13,889 nucleotides of DNA, from assembly GCA_934277655.1 (NCBI GenBank), contig CAKQVC010000023.1:1-13889 (forward strand), written 5' to 3'. Position 1 is the first letter of the stretch. Each line of letters opens with the position of its first letter. A model generated the notes under the pieces. The model had not been told where the DNA came from. It made no database searches and worked only from the letters and a program-made list of their open reading frames with translations. Below, in pieces: positions 6,791 through 13,889 of the stretch. Position numbers and translations under genes: made by a program. This DNA is from an uncultured Clostridia bacterium. Lineage in GTDB: Bacteria > Bacillota > Clostridia > Peptostreptococcales > Anaerovoracaceae.

Positions 6791-6806
6791 AGCAAGTTTC
6801 ATGCCA
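6791..6806 (-). promoter_or_regulatory. sigma-54 (-24/-12) promoter of the D-2-hydroxyacid dehydrogenase
   Basis: The minus strand reads TGGCATGAAACTTGCT, matching TGGCAYG-N4-TTGCT at every informative position. It sits against the SDR stop codon. The predicted start is near 6780, giving a leader of about 60 bases. Confidence 0.8.
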
Positions 6807-6807
6807 G

Positions 6808-7584
6808 TTATTTTACCAAGTAACCGCCGTCCACAGGAAGGACCACACCGTTAAGGTAATCCGATGCAGAAGATGCCAGAAATACTGTTACGCCTTTCAT
6901 ATCATCAGCCGTTCCCCATCTGCCTGCCGGGATCCGTCCGGTAATCTCCTTAAATCTTGGATTCTCAGTGTCAGTAAGTGCAGCATTCAGTTCTGTGTCC
7001 ATGTAGCCCGGCGCGATCGCATTGACGTTAATGCCTCTGCCTGCCAGGTCGTTGCAAAACGCTTTGGTCAGCTGTGCTATGCCTCCCTTAGATGCTGCAT
7101 AAGCCGCCACCGTGCTTCCGCCAAAGAAACTGAGCATGGATGCCACATTGATGATCTTTCCATAAGGTTTTTCTTTTTTTAAGAAAACTTCCGCTGCCAT
7201 CTGGCTTAAATGAAAGGCAGCTGTCAGATTAGTTTCCAGTACTTCCTGCCATTCATCTAAAGGAAATTTCTCTGCCGGATGTCTCCGCTGAATGCCTGCA
7301 CAGTTTACCAGGATATCCAGTCCGCCCATAAGATCAACGGCCTCTTCAAACATGGAAACTCGTTTCTCGGCATGACTGAGATCCGCCTGAAGCCCCCGGC
7401 ACGAGAAGCCCGCAGTCGAAAAACTTTGCGCCGTTTCGAAAACTTTTTTACTGCTTCCGACAAGGATAGTTTCTGCTCCGACCTCCATCAGGCCTTCCGC
7501 CATTCCCTTTCCGAGTCCTCTGCTGCCGCCGGTTACCAGTGCTTTTTTTCCGGTCAGGTCAAATAATTTCATTCCATTCATCAT
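6808..7584 (-). CDS. SDR family oxidoreductase, KduD-like (2-deoxy-D-gluconate / gluconate 5-dehydrogenase type)
   Basis: This is a classical short-chain dehydrogenase of 258 residues. The cofactor motif TGGSRGLG is at 18-25, NCAG at 94-97, and the catalytic set N119, S149, Y162 and K166 (YAASK) is complete. The stretch NVASMLSFFGG, the INVNAIAPGYM segment, RIPAGRWG and VFLASSASDYLNG closely match what I recall of KduD, which oxidises or reduces C5 of deoxy-gluconates in uronate breakdown; gluconate 5-dehydrogenase is the near alternative. AGGAGG lies seven bases before the ATG, and the start overlaps the stop of the broken dehydrogenase (ATGA), so translation was probably coupled to that gene. 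The assignment to sugar-acid metabolism is from similarity to remembered sequences. Confidence 0.88.
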   Translation of the reverse strand: MMNGMKLFDLTGKKALVTGGSRGLGKGMAEGLMEVGAETILVGSSKKVFETAQSFSTAGFSCRGLQADLSHAEKRVSMFEEAVDLMGGLDILVNCAGIQRRHPAEKFPLDEWQEVLETNLTAAFHLSQMAAEVFLKKEKPYGKIINVASMLSFFGGSTVAAYAASKGGIAQLTKAFCNDLAGRGINVNAIAPGYMDTELNAALTDTENPRFKEITGRIPAGRWGTADDMKGVTVFLASSASDYLNGVVLPVDGGYLVK

Positions 7585-8095
7585 TTTTCATCCTCCTGGC
7601 TGCTGCATTGGAGCACAACCTTCATTGCGTGATTTTCGGGGTCTGCGATCAGTTCAAACACATCCTGACTTTCTTCCAGAGGGATCACATGGGTAATGAT
7701 CTTTTCCAGCTGTTCTTTCAGGCGGGATGTATATGCTACTGTCATCCCAAACTCTTCTTTTTCATAAACTCTGGTTGCCGTCATATTCAGTTCTCTGAAA
7801 TGCCTGTCCTGCAGACATAACAGCGGCCGCAGGATATCAGCGGATAGGCAGCAACCCGGTCTCCCGGCTTGTATCCGTTTGCTTCGCCGTTTATTTCTTC
7901 AATAATGCCTACAAACTCATGCCCGATGGTCAGCGGTGCTTTGGCTCTGGGATGTTTGCCTGAGTAAATGCCGATATCGGAACCGCAGACGCCACAATAT
8001 GTAACTTTAATCCTTGCTTGTCCGGGTGCAGGCGGTCTGACCGGTACATCTCTGACTTCTACATGGTTTGTACCCAGGTATTGTAATGCTTTCAT
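7581..8095 (-). pseudogene. zinc-dependent alcohol dehydrogenase (MDR family), internal deletion and frameshift
   Basis: This is two pieces of one medium-chain dehydrogenase. The N-terminal piece starts at ATG 8095 (AAGG four bases upstream) and carries the catalytic zinc cysteine (YCGVCGSD), GHEFVG, GDRV and the beginning of the structural zinc cluster CGRCYVC. It then stops after GISEN. The C-terminal piece resumes in another frame (HFRELNMTATRVYEKEEF to QEDEK), the usual last part of sorbitol/threonine-dehydrogenase-like proteins. About 97 and 73 residues remain, against about 345 in intact relatives, so roughly 175 residues are gone, including the whole Rossmann fold. The junction falls near 7796-7804. 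The enzyme cannot work. The ATGA overlap with the SDR shows that the two were once an operon, perhaps for polyol or sugar-acid oxidation. Confidence 0.85.
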
Positions 8096-8115
8096 ATTAC
8101 CTTCGCTCTGCCTGC

Positions 8116-8170
8116 TTGTCAATAGTTATTTTGAGTCTATTTTGACAATGTTTGATTCCCATATGACAAT
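8116..8170. promoter_or_regulatory. TTGTCA-type half-sites upstream of the symporter promoter
   Basis: TTGTCAA (8116-8122) and TTGACAA (8142-8148) are perfect inverted arms. TGACAAT recurs at 8143-8149 and 8164-8170, exactly 21 bases apart, about two helical turns. They lie roughly 90-145 bases before the predicted sigma-54 transcript start, a normal place for activator sites. Which protein binds is unknown. Confidence 0.5.
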
Positions 8171-8193
8171 CTTTTTTCCTGTTTATTTTACAA

Positions 8194-8219
8194 GATTTTG
8201 TTAAAAGCCAGTCAAAATC
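8194..8219. repeat. inverted repeat next to the symporter promoter
   Basis: GATTTTG (8194-8200) and CAAAATC (8213-8219) are perfect 7-bp arms around 12 bases. They end 14 bases before the -24 element, so this could be an activator or repressor site. Confidence 0.4.
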
Positions 8220-8233
8220 AGCGTTCCAGCTTT

Positions 8234-8249
8234 TGGCATACTCCTTGCT
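8234..8249 (+). promoter_or_regulatory. sigma-54 (-24/-12) promoter of the symporter operon
   Basis: TGGCATACTCCTTGCT keeps the invariant GG and GC and their spacing. The transcript should start near 8260, about 40 bases before the symporter ATG at 8299. Confidence 0.8.
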
Positions 8250-8298
8250 AAAATAGTGCTTGTTATTGCGATTATCATTTTAATCAAGGAGGTTTTTT

Positions 8299-9801
8299 AT
8301 GCAAGCTTTTAATTCAATCGTATCCACATTAAATGACATATTGTGGTCAACGCCACTTCCAATTTTATGCTTAGGCGGAGGTATCCTCTTTACTATTGTC
8401 CTTCGTGCACCACAGATCAGACACATCAAGATTATGGTAAAAATGCTGTTTGGCAGTCAGGAATCTGAAACAGGTCTTTCCTCCTTCCAGGCATTCTGTC
8501 TGGCGATTGCAGGGCGTGTTGGCACAGGAAATATCGCAGGTGTTGCTACCGGTATCTGCTTCGGCGGCCCCGGTGCCCTGTTCTGGATGTGGATGGTTGC
8601 CATCTTCGGCGCAGCTACTACCTTCGTCGAATGTTCCATGGCTCAGCTTTATAAAGAAAAACGCGATGGCGAATATCGAGGCAATGCCGCTTACTATTTC
8701 GGCAAACGTTTTGACTGCAGAGCCCTGGGTATCATCTACGGAATTATTTTCATTATCGCAGAAGCAATGACACAAAACTGCCTGCAGGCAAATGCCTGTG
8801 CACAGGCTCTTGATACAGCATTCCATATTCCAGTATGGGTAACCGCTGTTATCATGGCTGCATTAGTTGCCTACATCACATTTGGCGGTTCCAAAAGAAT
8901 CGGACGCTTCGCATCCGTTGTCGTTCCGATTATGGCTGCAGCTTATATTTTAATTTCCCTGATTATCCTGTTCATGAACATTTCACAGATTCCGTCTGCG
9001 TTCGGATTAATCTTTAAATGTGCATTCGCACCGGGAGCAGTCTTCGGCGGCGCACTGGGAAGTGCAGTAATCTGGGGAACTAAACGTGCGGTTTTCTCAT
9101 CTGAAACAGGTATGTCCACAGCAACACCTTCCGCAGGTTCTGCTGAAGTTTCTCACCCTGCAAAGCAAGGTCTGATCCAGGCATTCTCTGTATACATCGA
9201 TACTTTATTTGTTTGTACAGCAACCGGGATCATCATGATCCTTACCAATACCTTTAACTGCGTTGACGCAGCAGGTAATCTGCTGATCCAGTCAGCCGCA
9301 TTAGGAGACAGCACAACTCCTGGTGCTCCTTGGGTTCAGGCCGCTATCGGCTCTGTATTCTCCTGGGGACCTCACTTCATCTCCATCGCATTGGTATTCT
9401 TTGCATTTACAACTTGTATGAACCAGATGTATAACTGCGAATCCACATTAACCTACTTCTTTAAAGGTTCTACACCAAAGTGGGCTGTAATGGCACTCCG
9501 TATCGTTTTCCTGGCATTCGTTGTTCTTGCCGGTGTTATGAAAAGTACAACTGCATGGAACTTCGGCGATGTCGGTATTGGTCTCATCACATGGGGCAAC
9601 ATGCTGTGCCTGCTGACCTGTCTGCCAATTGCAAAGAAGCTTCTGGAAGACTTCGAAGCACAGAAAAAAGCCGGTAAAGACCCGATCTTTGATCCGGATA
9701 AATTCGGTTGGAAGGGTACCGAAACATGGAGAGAAATCCGCGATAAGTACCAAAGCGGACAGCTTCCACAGGATCCAAACTTCCTGCCAAAAGAAAAATA
9801 A
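8299..9801 (+). CDS. Na+/alanine (amino acid) symporter, AGCS family
   Basis: This inner-membrane carrier imports a small amino acid, typically alanine or glycine, with sodium (or protons). It has 500 residues and about ten hydrophobic segments; the family signature GRVGTGNIAGV lies at 72-82 in the substrate/ion-binding region. The segment SSETGMSTATPSAGSAEVSHPAKQG is also typical. The C-terminus (about 455-500) is a hydrophilic cytosolic tail. AAGGAGG lies seven bases before the ATG. It is the first gene of a three-gene operon with an aminotransferase and a D-2-hydroxyacid dehydrogenase, behind a clear -24/-12 promoter, which implies that the imported amino acid is catabolised by those enzymes. 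The family is sure; alanine as substrate is inferred from the family name. Confidence 0.93.
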   Translation: MQAFNSIVSTLNDILWSTPLPILCLGGGILFTIVLRAPQIRHIKIMVKMLFGSQESETGLSSFQAFCLAIAGRVGTGNIAGVATGICFGGPGALFWMWMVAIFGAATTFVECSMAQLYKEKRDGEYRGNAAYYFGKRFDCRALGIIYGIIFIIAEAMTQNCLQANACAQALDTAFHIPVWVTAVIMAALVAYITFGGSKRIGRFASVVVPIMAAAYILISLIILFMNISQIPSAFGLIFKCAFAPGAVFGGALGSAVIWGTKRAVFSSETGMSTATPSAGSAEVSHPAKQGLIQAFSVYIDTLFVCTATGIIMILTNTFNCVDAAGNLLIQSAALGDSTTPGAPWVQAAIGSVFSWGPHFISIALVFFAFTTCMNQMYNCESTLTYFFKGSTPKWAVMALRIVFLAFVVLAGVMKSTTAWNFGDVGIGLITWGNMLCLLTCLPIAKKLLEDFEAQKKAGKDPIFDPDKFGWKGTETWREIRDKYQSGQLPQDPNFLPKEK

Positions 9802-9844
9802 CGTGAAAACTCGAACATTAAACAATAATTTCCATACAAACCAT

Positions 9845-9869
9845 GCAGAGCTGCCTTTCGCAGCTCTGC
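9845..9869 (+). terminator. intra-operon hairpin (attenuator or mRNA-stabilising)
   Basis: GCAGAGCTGC and GCAGCTCTGC form a perfect 10-bp stem around CTTTC, followed by CTTTTC and then the aminotransferase ribosome site. The T run is short, so it is probably a partial terminator or a processing and stability element that sets symporter against enzyme levels. Confidence 0.6.
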
Positions 9870-9891
9870 CTTTTCAAAGGAGATATGAAAC

Positions 9892-11052
9892 ATGATTGAA
9901 ATCAGCAAAAATGCTTTATCGATGCCAACATCCGGCATCCGCGCCATGACAGTGCTGGCATCAAGATATGACAACGTCGTAAGCTTCGGTCTGGGAGAAC
10001 CGGATTTTCCTACTCCCGAAAATATTATTGAAGCAGGATGTGACGCTCTCCGAAACGGATGGACGAAGTACGTTTCCAACCAGGGCATCCCGCTACTTCT
10101 CAGTGCACTTGCTGAAAAGATGCGGTCCTATAACGGCATGGCTCATGTAACCGAAGATAACATCCATATTACTTTCGGTGCCGGACAGGCTCTACTCTTG
10201 ACGATGGAAACCATTCTTAATCCAGGTGATGAAGTTATCATCCCGACTCCATGCTTCCCGAATTATTTCGGATATGTTCACATGGCTGGTGGAACCTCGG
10301 TCATTGTACCTACGAAAGAAGAAAACGGATTCCGTGTAACCGCTGCAGATATTGAAGCAAAAATCACCTCGCATACCAAGGCAATTTTAATCAATTCCCC
10401 TTGCAATCCAACAGGCGCTGTGCTTACGGAAGCAGATATCCGTGCCATCGCAGAGGTTGCCCGTGCACATGATCTGATCGTTATTTCAGATGAACCTTAT
10501 GAAGCAATCATCTATGATGGTCAGAAAAGTTTCAGTATGGGCTCCATTCCAGGTATGGAAGATCTTGTTATTACAGTAAACAGCTTTTCGAAATCCTATG
10601 CCATGACCGGATGGAGAATCGGTTACGTAGTTGCTCCGAAAGCAGTCCGTGAACGTATGACCCTTCTTCAGGAAAGCATGGGCTCCAGTGTCACTGCAAT
10701 GTGCCAGAAAGCGGCCGTAGAAGCGATTACCGGTTCTCAGGATACTGTTGATGCCATGTGCAGGGAATATGAAAAACGGCGCAATCTTCTGGTAGAAGGC
10801 CTGAACCAGGTTCAAGGCTTTTCGTGCATCAAACCGGGCGGCGCATTCTATGCATTCCCGAATATCAAAAGCTTCGGTGTTCCATCACAGGAACTGGCTG
10901 TCAATATCCTCAACGAAGTTCAGGTCCTGGCAACACCGGGAAGTGCTTTCGGCGAAGGCGGCGAAGGATATTTGAGATTTTCTTACGCATCCAGCGAAGA
11001 AGCCATTCTTGAAGGCATCCGCAGGCTGAAAAAAATGTTCGGCGAAAAATAA
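9892..11052 (+). CDS. pyridoxal-phosphate aminotransferase, class I/II
   Basis: This is a cytosolic fold-type I aminotransferase of 386 residues that exchanges the amino group between an amino acid and a 2-oxoacid. The PLP lysine is K234 in SFSKSYAMTGWRIGY. N172 (NPTG), D200 (SDEPYE), Y203 and R242 are the usual cofactor contacts, and R362 (LRFSYA) is the carboxylate-binding arginine. AAAGGAG precedes the ATG by about nine bases. It follows the symporter after a hairpin and precedes the dehydrogenase by 14 bases, so imported amino acid would be turned into a 2-oxoacid for reduction. Amino-acid specificity (aspartate, alanine or aromatic) cannot be read from sequence. Confidence 0.92.
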   Translation: MIEISKNALSMPTSGIRAMTVLASRYDNVVSFGLGEPDFPTPENIIEAGCDALRNGWTKYVSNQGIPLLLSALAEKMRSYNGMAHVTEDNIHITFGAGQALLLTMETILNPGDEVIIPTPCFPNYFGYVHMAGGTSVIVPTKEENGFRVTAADIEAKITSHTKAILINSPCNPTGAVLTEADIRAIAEVARAHDLIVISDEPYEAIIYDGQKSFSMGSIPGMEDLVITVNSFSKSYAMTGWRIGYVVAPKAVRERMTLLQESMGSSVTAMCQKAAVEAITGSQDTVDAMCREYEKRRNLLVEGLNQVQGFSCIKPGGAFYAFPNIKSFGVPSQELAVNILNEVQVLATPGSAFGEGGEGYLRFSYASSEEAILEGIRRLKKMFGEK

Positions 11053-11066
11053 AGGAGCTGTATGAT

Positions 11067-12050
11067 ATGAAAGTTTTCATTTATAATCTTCGTGAATTTG
11101 ATGAAAAAATGTTCTTTGATAACCTGAAACCAGAATATGGTTACGACTATATCGGTTACCCCGGTTACCAGGAACTTTCCAATATTCCACTTGTGAAAGG
11201 CTGCGAAGCCGTTTCCATCCTTGCCTCCGAATGCACAGATGAGATACTGGAAGCTTTCGCAGCAAATGGCATAAAATATCTGCTGACCCGCAGCATCGGC
11301 ACGGATCACATCAATCTTGAAAAATGCCGCCAACTCGGCATTCGTGTAGGACGTTCCCAATATTCTCCAAACAGCGTGGCTAATTATACCATCATGCTGA
11401 TGCTGATGGTCTGCAGACGCTTTGCCCATATCGAAAAAAGAGTGGAAGTCCAGGATTATTCCTTTAAAGGAAAGATGGGGCGGGAGCTTTCCAACTGTAC
11501 TGTCGGGATCGTCGGCACCGGAAAAATCGGGCAGACGGTAATCGAGCACCTTCACGGTTTTGGCTGCCGGATTCTGGCTTACGATCTTTATCCAAACCAT
11601 TCGCTGGATTCTCTTGCAGAGTACGTCAGCCTGGATGAGCTGCTGGAGTGCTGCGATATTCTATCTCTTCATGCTCCTGCAACCAAGGATAATTACCACT
11701 TGATCGACAAATCTGCTCTTGCCCGGATGAAGGATGGTGTGATGATCATAAATGCAGCACGCGGAACACTGGTGGACAGTGATGCGTTGATTGAAGGAAT
11801 TGAATCAGGAAAAGTCGGTGGTGCTGCACTGGATGTGCTGGAAGATGAAGCCGGCCTTTACTACCGGAATCTCAGCGGAGAAGTTCTTACCAACCATCAG
11901 ATGGCGATTTTGAAAAGCTTCCCGAATGTGATTCTCTCTCCGCACACTGCTTTCTATACCGATGATGCGGTCGCTGAAATGTGCCGCTGCGTCTTTGAAT
12001 CTGTCCGTGCTTTTGAGGCAGGCGAAGACAATCCGTTGGAAGCGACGTAA
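11067..12050 (+). CDS. D-2-hydroxyacid dehydrogenase, D-lactate dehydrogenase type
   Basis: This is a cytosolic NAD-dependent enzyme that reduces a 2-oxoacid to the D-(R)-2-hydroxyacid. It has 327 residues. The dinucleotide loop GTGKIG (150-155) is intact, D173 follows it, and the catalytic residues are R232 (INAARGT), E261 (LDVLEDE) and H293 (SPHTAF). The AGLYYRNLSGEVL insertion after the glutamate is typical of the D-lactate / (R)-2-hydroxyisocaproate / VanH subgroup. AAAGGAG lies nine bases before the ATG. As the last gene of the symporter-aminotransferase operon it would reoxidise NADH with the 2-oxoacid made by the aminotransferase. This is the first step of the reductive branch known from clostridial leucine fermentation, but the later dehydratase genes of that pathway are not in the window. 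The exact 2-oxoacid is unknown. Confidence 0.9.
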   Translation: MKVFIYNLREFDEKMFFDNLKPEYGYDYIGYPGYQELSNIPLVKGCEAVSILASECTDEILEAFAANGIKYLLTRSIGTDHINLEKCRQLGIRVGRSQYSPNSVANYTIMLMLMVCRRFAHIEKRVEVQDYSFKGKMGRELSNCTVGIVGTGKIGQTVIEHLHGFGCRILAYDLYPNHSLDSLAEYVSLDELLECCDILSLHAPATKDNYHLIDKSALARMKDGVMIINAARGTLVDSDALIEGIESGKVGGAALDVLEDEAGLYYRNLSGEVLTNHQMAILKSFPNVILSPHTAFYTDDAVAEMCRCVFESVRAFEAGEDNPLEAT

Positions 12051-12089
12051 TTCTACCTGGCATATAACAAATTTATATTTTTCTTTTCC

Positions 12090-12138
12090 AAAACACCGAC
12101 TGACTCTGGTCCAAAATCAGAAATCATGCCGGTGTTTT
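12090..12138. terminator. terminator between convergent genes
   Basis: AAAACACCG (12090-12098) pairs with CGGTGTTTT (12130-12138); a 31-base loop can form a smaller inner hairpin. TTTTTCTTTTCT follows on the plus strand, so it ends the symporter operon well. On the minus strand the T run is shorter, but it may also help end the dehydratase transcript. Confidence 0.7.
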
Positions 12139-12215
12139 TCTTTTCTCTATAAAGTTCTATCTGTCTGCATTTTATTTTCGTCATAAAGATCTGATGCAGT
12201 TATTTCAAATCCGCC

Positions 12216-13889
12216 CTAAAACTCCATATGTCCGCCTTTCATTGCTGATACGGCAAGCTTGGTATAGAGCCCCAGCGCTCCTTTCGTATAGCGCGGTTTC
12301 GGTTGTTCCCACCGGTTCCTTCTCTGTGCTAAGATACTTTCGATTTCTTCCGGCGTTCTCCGCTTTCCTTCCGTTCCTACAAGGTTCAGAGACCGATTTT
12401 TCAGACTCAGTTCGATCAGATCGCCCTCTTCGATCAACGCAATTTCTCCCCCGGAGGATGCTTCCGGCGATACGTGTCCAATACAAGGTCCTCTGGATGC
12501 TCCCGAAAATCTTCCGTCCGTGATCAATGCAATAGATTTGGACAGTTCCGAATCGGATGCAATGGCTTCCGTTGTCATAAACATCTCCGGCATGCCGGAT
12601 CCTTTCGGTCCCTCATAACGGATAATGACCGCTTCTCCCTTATGAATCCCGCCGTGGAGAATGCTGTCAATTGCTTCTTCTTCGGAATCAAATGGACGAG
12701 CATACAGCACAGCTTCCTTCATCTCCTCCGGAACCGCAGAATGCTTCATGACCGATCCATCTCTTGCAATGTTTCCGGTCAGTACAGCAATAGAGCCTTC
12801 CTTGTTGATCGGATTGTCTGTGGTAAAAAGAACCTGCGATTTAGAAATACCTGTGCCTTCAAAATATTTTGTGCAGCGGTCATAGTGACCATTTTCGAAA
12901 AGCTCGTCCAAATTTTCGCCTACCGTTTTTCCGGTTACCGTCATAGCATCCAGATGGAGGAATGGTCTCAGTTGCTCCATAACTGCCGGGGCGCCGCCAG
13001 ATGCATAAAAATACTCGACCGGATAGGTTCCGCTCGGCTTTACATTAAGCAGATACGGTATTTTCCGGTTTATTTCATCAAACTGCTCAGGTCGAATTTC
13101 CAGTCCGAGTTCGTAAGCGATGGATGGAAGATGCAAAAGTGCATTCGTCGAGCCTGCGATTGATGCGTGAATCATGATTGCATTCTCAAAAGCATCCATC
13201 GTCAAAATGTCGGAAGGTTTCAGGTTTTCACTGACCAGCTGCACCGCCCTCTTTCCTGCAGCTTCCGCACTTTCTTTTAAGTATGGTCCTATGGACGGAA
13301 TGCAGGCGCTCCCCGGAAGTGCCATTCCCAGTGCTTCTGCCATAACCTGCATGGTATTAGCGGTACCCAGAAACTGACATGCACCATAAGACGGACACGC
13401 ATGATGACTGTACCAGTCGAAAGTGTCCCTGTCAATTTCTCCTCTCTCCATCTGAGCACTATAGGTTCCGATCATTTCCGCTGTGAGCATGCCCGGCCCA
13501 TGACGCATTGTGCCGCCGGGAATGAAAACAGCCGGCATATCCATTCGTGCCATAGCCTTCAGACAGGCTGGAATTGCTTTATCGCAGCTTGCCATGAACA
13601 CCGCTGCATCAAAGGGAGTTGCTTCCCCCTGGATCTGAAACATATTTGTAATAAAGTCTCTGGATGCCAGAGAATAGTTCATGCCGTCAGCCCCTTGTAT
13701 TTCCCCATCACAAAGATCACTGACAAAATATTTTGCGCCGCGTGCACCATTTTCATGAATAGATTTACATGCAAACTCGGCTACCATCTCCAAATGAACG
13801 CTTCCCGGACTCCCTTCTCCGTAAGTTCCTGCCACAAAAATCTGTGGAAGTTCCAAGTCTGCTATTTTCCATCCGGAGCCTAGCCGAAG
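12216..13889 (-). CDS. IlvD/Edd family dehydratase (5' end outside the window)
   Basis: This is an iron-sulfur dehydratase related to dihydroxy-acid dehydratase, 6-phosphogluconate dehydratase and sugar-acid dehydratases. The frame stays open to the right edge and still matches the family there (GSGWKIADLELPQI), so the TTG near 13856 is not the start; at least 557 residues are present. Family motifs in order are DGEIQGADGMNYSLASRDFI, ASCDKAIPA, CPSYGACQFLGTANTM (cluster cysteines) and GRFSGASRGPCIGHVSPEA near the C-terminus. Conserved cysteines of the cluster region fall at 49, 91 and 160, counting from the leucine codon at 13856. The product could remove water from a sugar acid, giving a 2-keto-3-deoxy acid, or from a dihydroxy acid of branched-chain synthesis. 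The KduD-like SDR elsewhere in the window favours a sugar acid only weakly. It converges on the symporter operon. Confidence 0.9.
   Translation of the reverse strand, partial: LRLGSGWKIADLELPQIFVAGTYGEGSPGSVHLEMVAEFACKSIHENGARGAKYFVSDLCDGEIQGADGMNYSLASRDFITNMFQIQGEATPFDAAVFMASCDKAIPACLKAMARMDMPAVFIPGGTMRHGPGMLTAEMIGTYSAQMERGEIDRDTFDWYSHHACPSYGACQFLGTANTMQVMAEALGMALPGSACIPSIGPYLKESAEAAGKRAVQLVSENLKPSDILTMDAFENAIMIHASIAGSTNALLHLPSIAYELGLEIRPEQFDEINRKIPYLLNVKPSGTYPVEYFYASGGAPAVMEQLRPFLHLDAMTVTGKTVGENLDELFENGHYDRCTKYFEGTGISKSQVLFTTDNPINKEGSIAVLTGNIARDGSVMKHSAVPEEMKEAVLYARPFDSEEEAIDSILHGGIHKGEAVIIRYEGPKGSGMPEMFMTTEAIASDSELSKSIALITDGRFSGASRGPCIGHVSPEASSGGEIALIEEGDLIELSLKNRSLNLVGTEGKRRTPEEIESILAQRRNRWEQPKPRYTKGALGLYTKLAVSAMKGGHMEF

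Noticed and set aside
9453..10088. 211-residue minus-strand frame across symporter and aminotransferase
   Set aside because: It is antisense to two conserved genes and their junction, with no family resemblance.
10983..11600. 205-residue minus-strand frame
   Set aside because: It is the shadow of the aminotransferase end and the D-lactate-dehydrogenase-type gene.
12474..13163. 229-residue plus-strand frame
   Set aside because: It is antisense to the IlvD/Edd dehydratase, whose cluster and C-terminal motifs are clear.

Overview
The window looks like chromosomal DNA of an anaerobic Firmicute, probably a Clostridia-type or Negativicutes-type amino-acid fermenter. The reasons are moderate G+C, strong AGGAGG-type ribosome binding sites, a sigma-54 enhancer-binding regulator next to a family I CoA-transferase, an AGCS-type Na+/amino-acid symporter, and two D-2-hydroxyacid dehydrogenases. 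This placement is inference; no rRNA or other taxonomic marker is present.

Layout. 178-2605 (minus): a CoA-transferase followed by an AEC-family transporter, separated by a hairpin. 2606-3266: a long regulatory region holding a probable -24/-12 promoter for the CoA-transferase, two pairs of 16-bp GATG-N8-CATC elements, and the promoter and leader hairpin of the regulator. 3267-5012 (plus): a PAS-containing sigma-54-dependent activator. 5019-5604: a small AT-rich segment with a GNAT acetyltransferase, bounded by two 45-bp copies of the regulator's 3' end. 5748-8095 (minus): a zinc alcohol dehydrogenase broken by an internal deletion, a KduD-like SDR, then a D-2-hydroxyacid dehydrogenase with its own -24/-12 promoter. 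8299-12050 (plus): an operon of Na+/amino-acid symporter, class I/II aminotransferase and D-lactate-dehydrogenase-type enzyme behind a strong -24/-12 promoter. 12216 to the right edge (minus): an IlvD/Edd dehydratase whose start lies outside the window.

How the genes may work together. The symporter imports an amino acid, the aminotransferase converts it to a 2-oxoacid, a D-2-hydroxyacid dehydrogenase reduces that while reoxidising NADH, and the CoA-transferase can activate a carboxylic acid product. The AEC carrier may move an organic acid. Three transcription units carry closely matching -24/-12 elements and the only sigma-54 activator visible sits among them, so the region reads as a sigma-54-controlled amino-acid or 2-hydroxyacid fermentation locus. 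The SDR, the broken dehydrogenase and the IlvD/Edd enzyme look more like sugar-acid metabolism. Substrates cannot be fixed from sequence alone.

The strongest leads are the paired palindromes at 2841-2944 as enhancer sites, the three -24/-12 promoters, and the acetyltransferase segment that restores the regulator's 3' end as if it had used that gene end as an attachment site.
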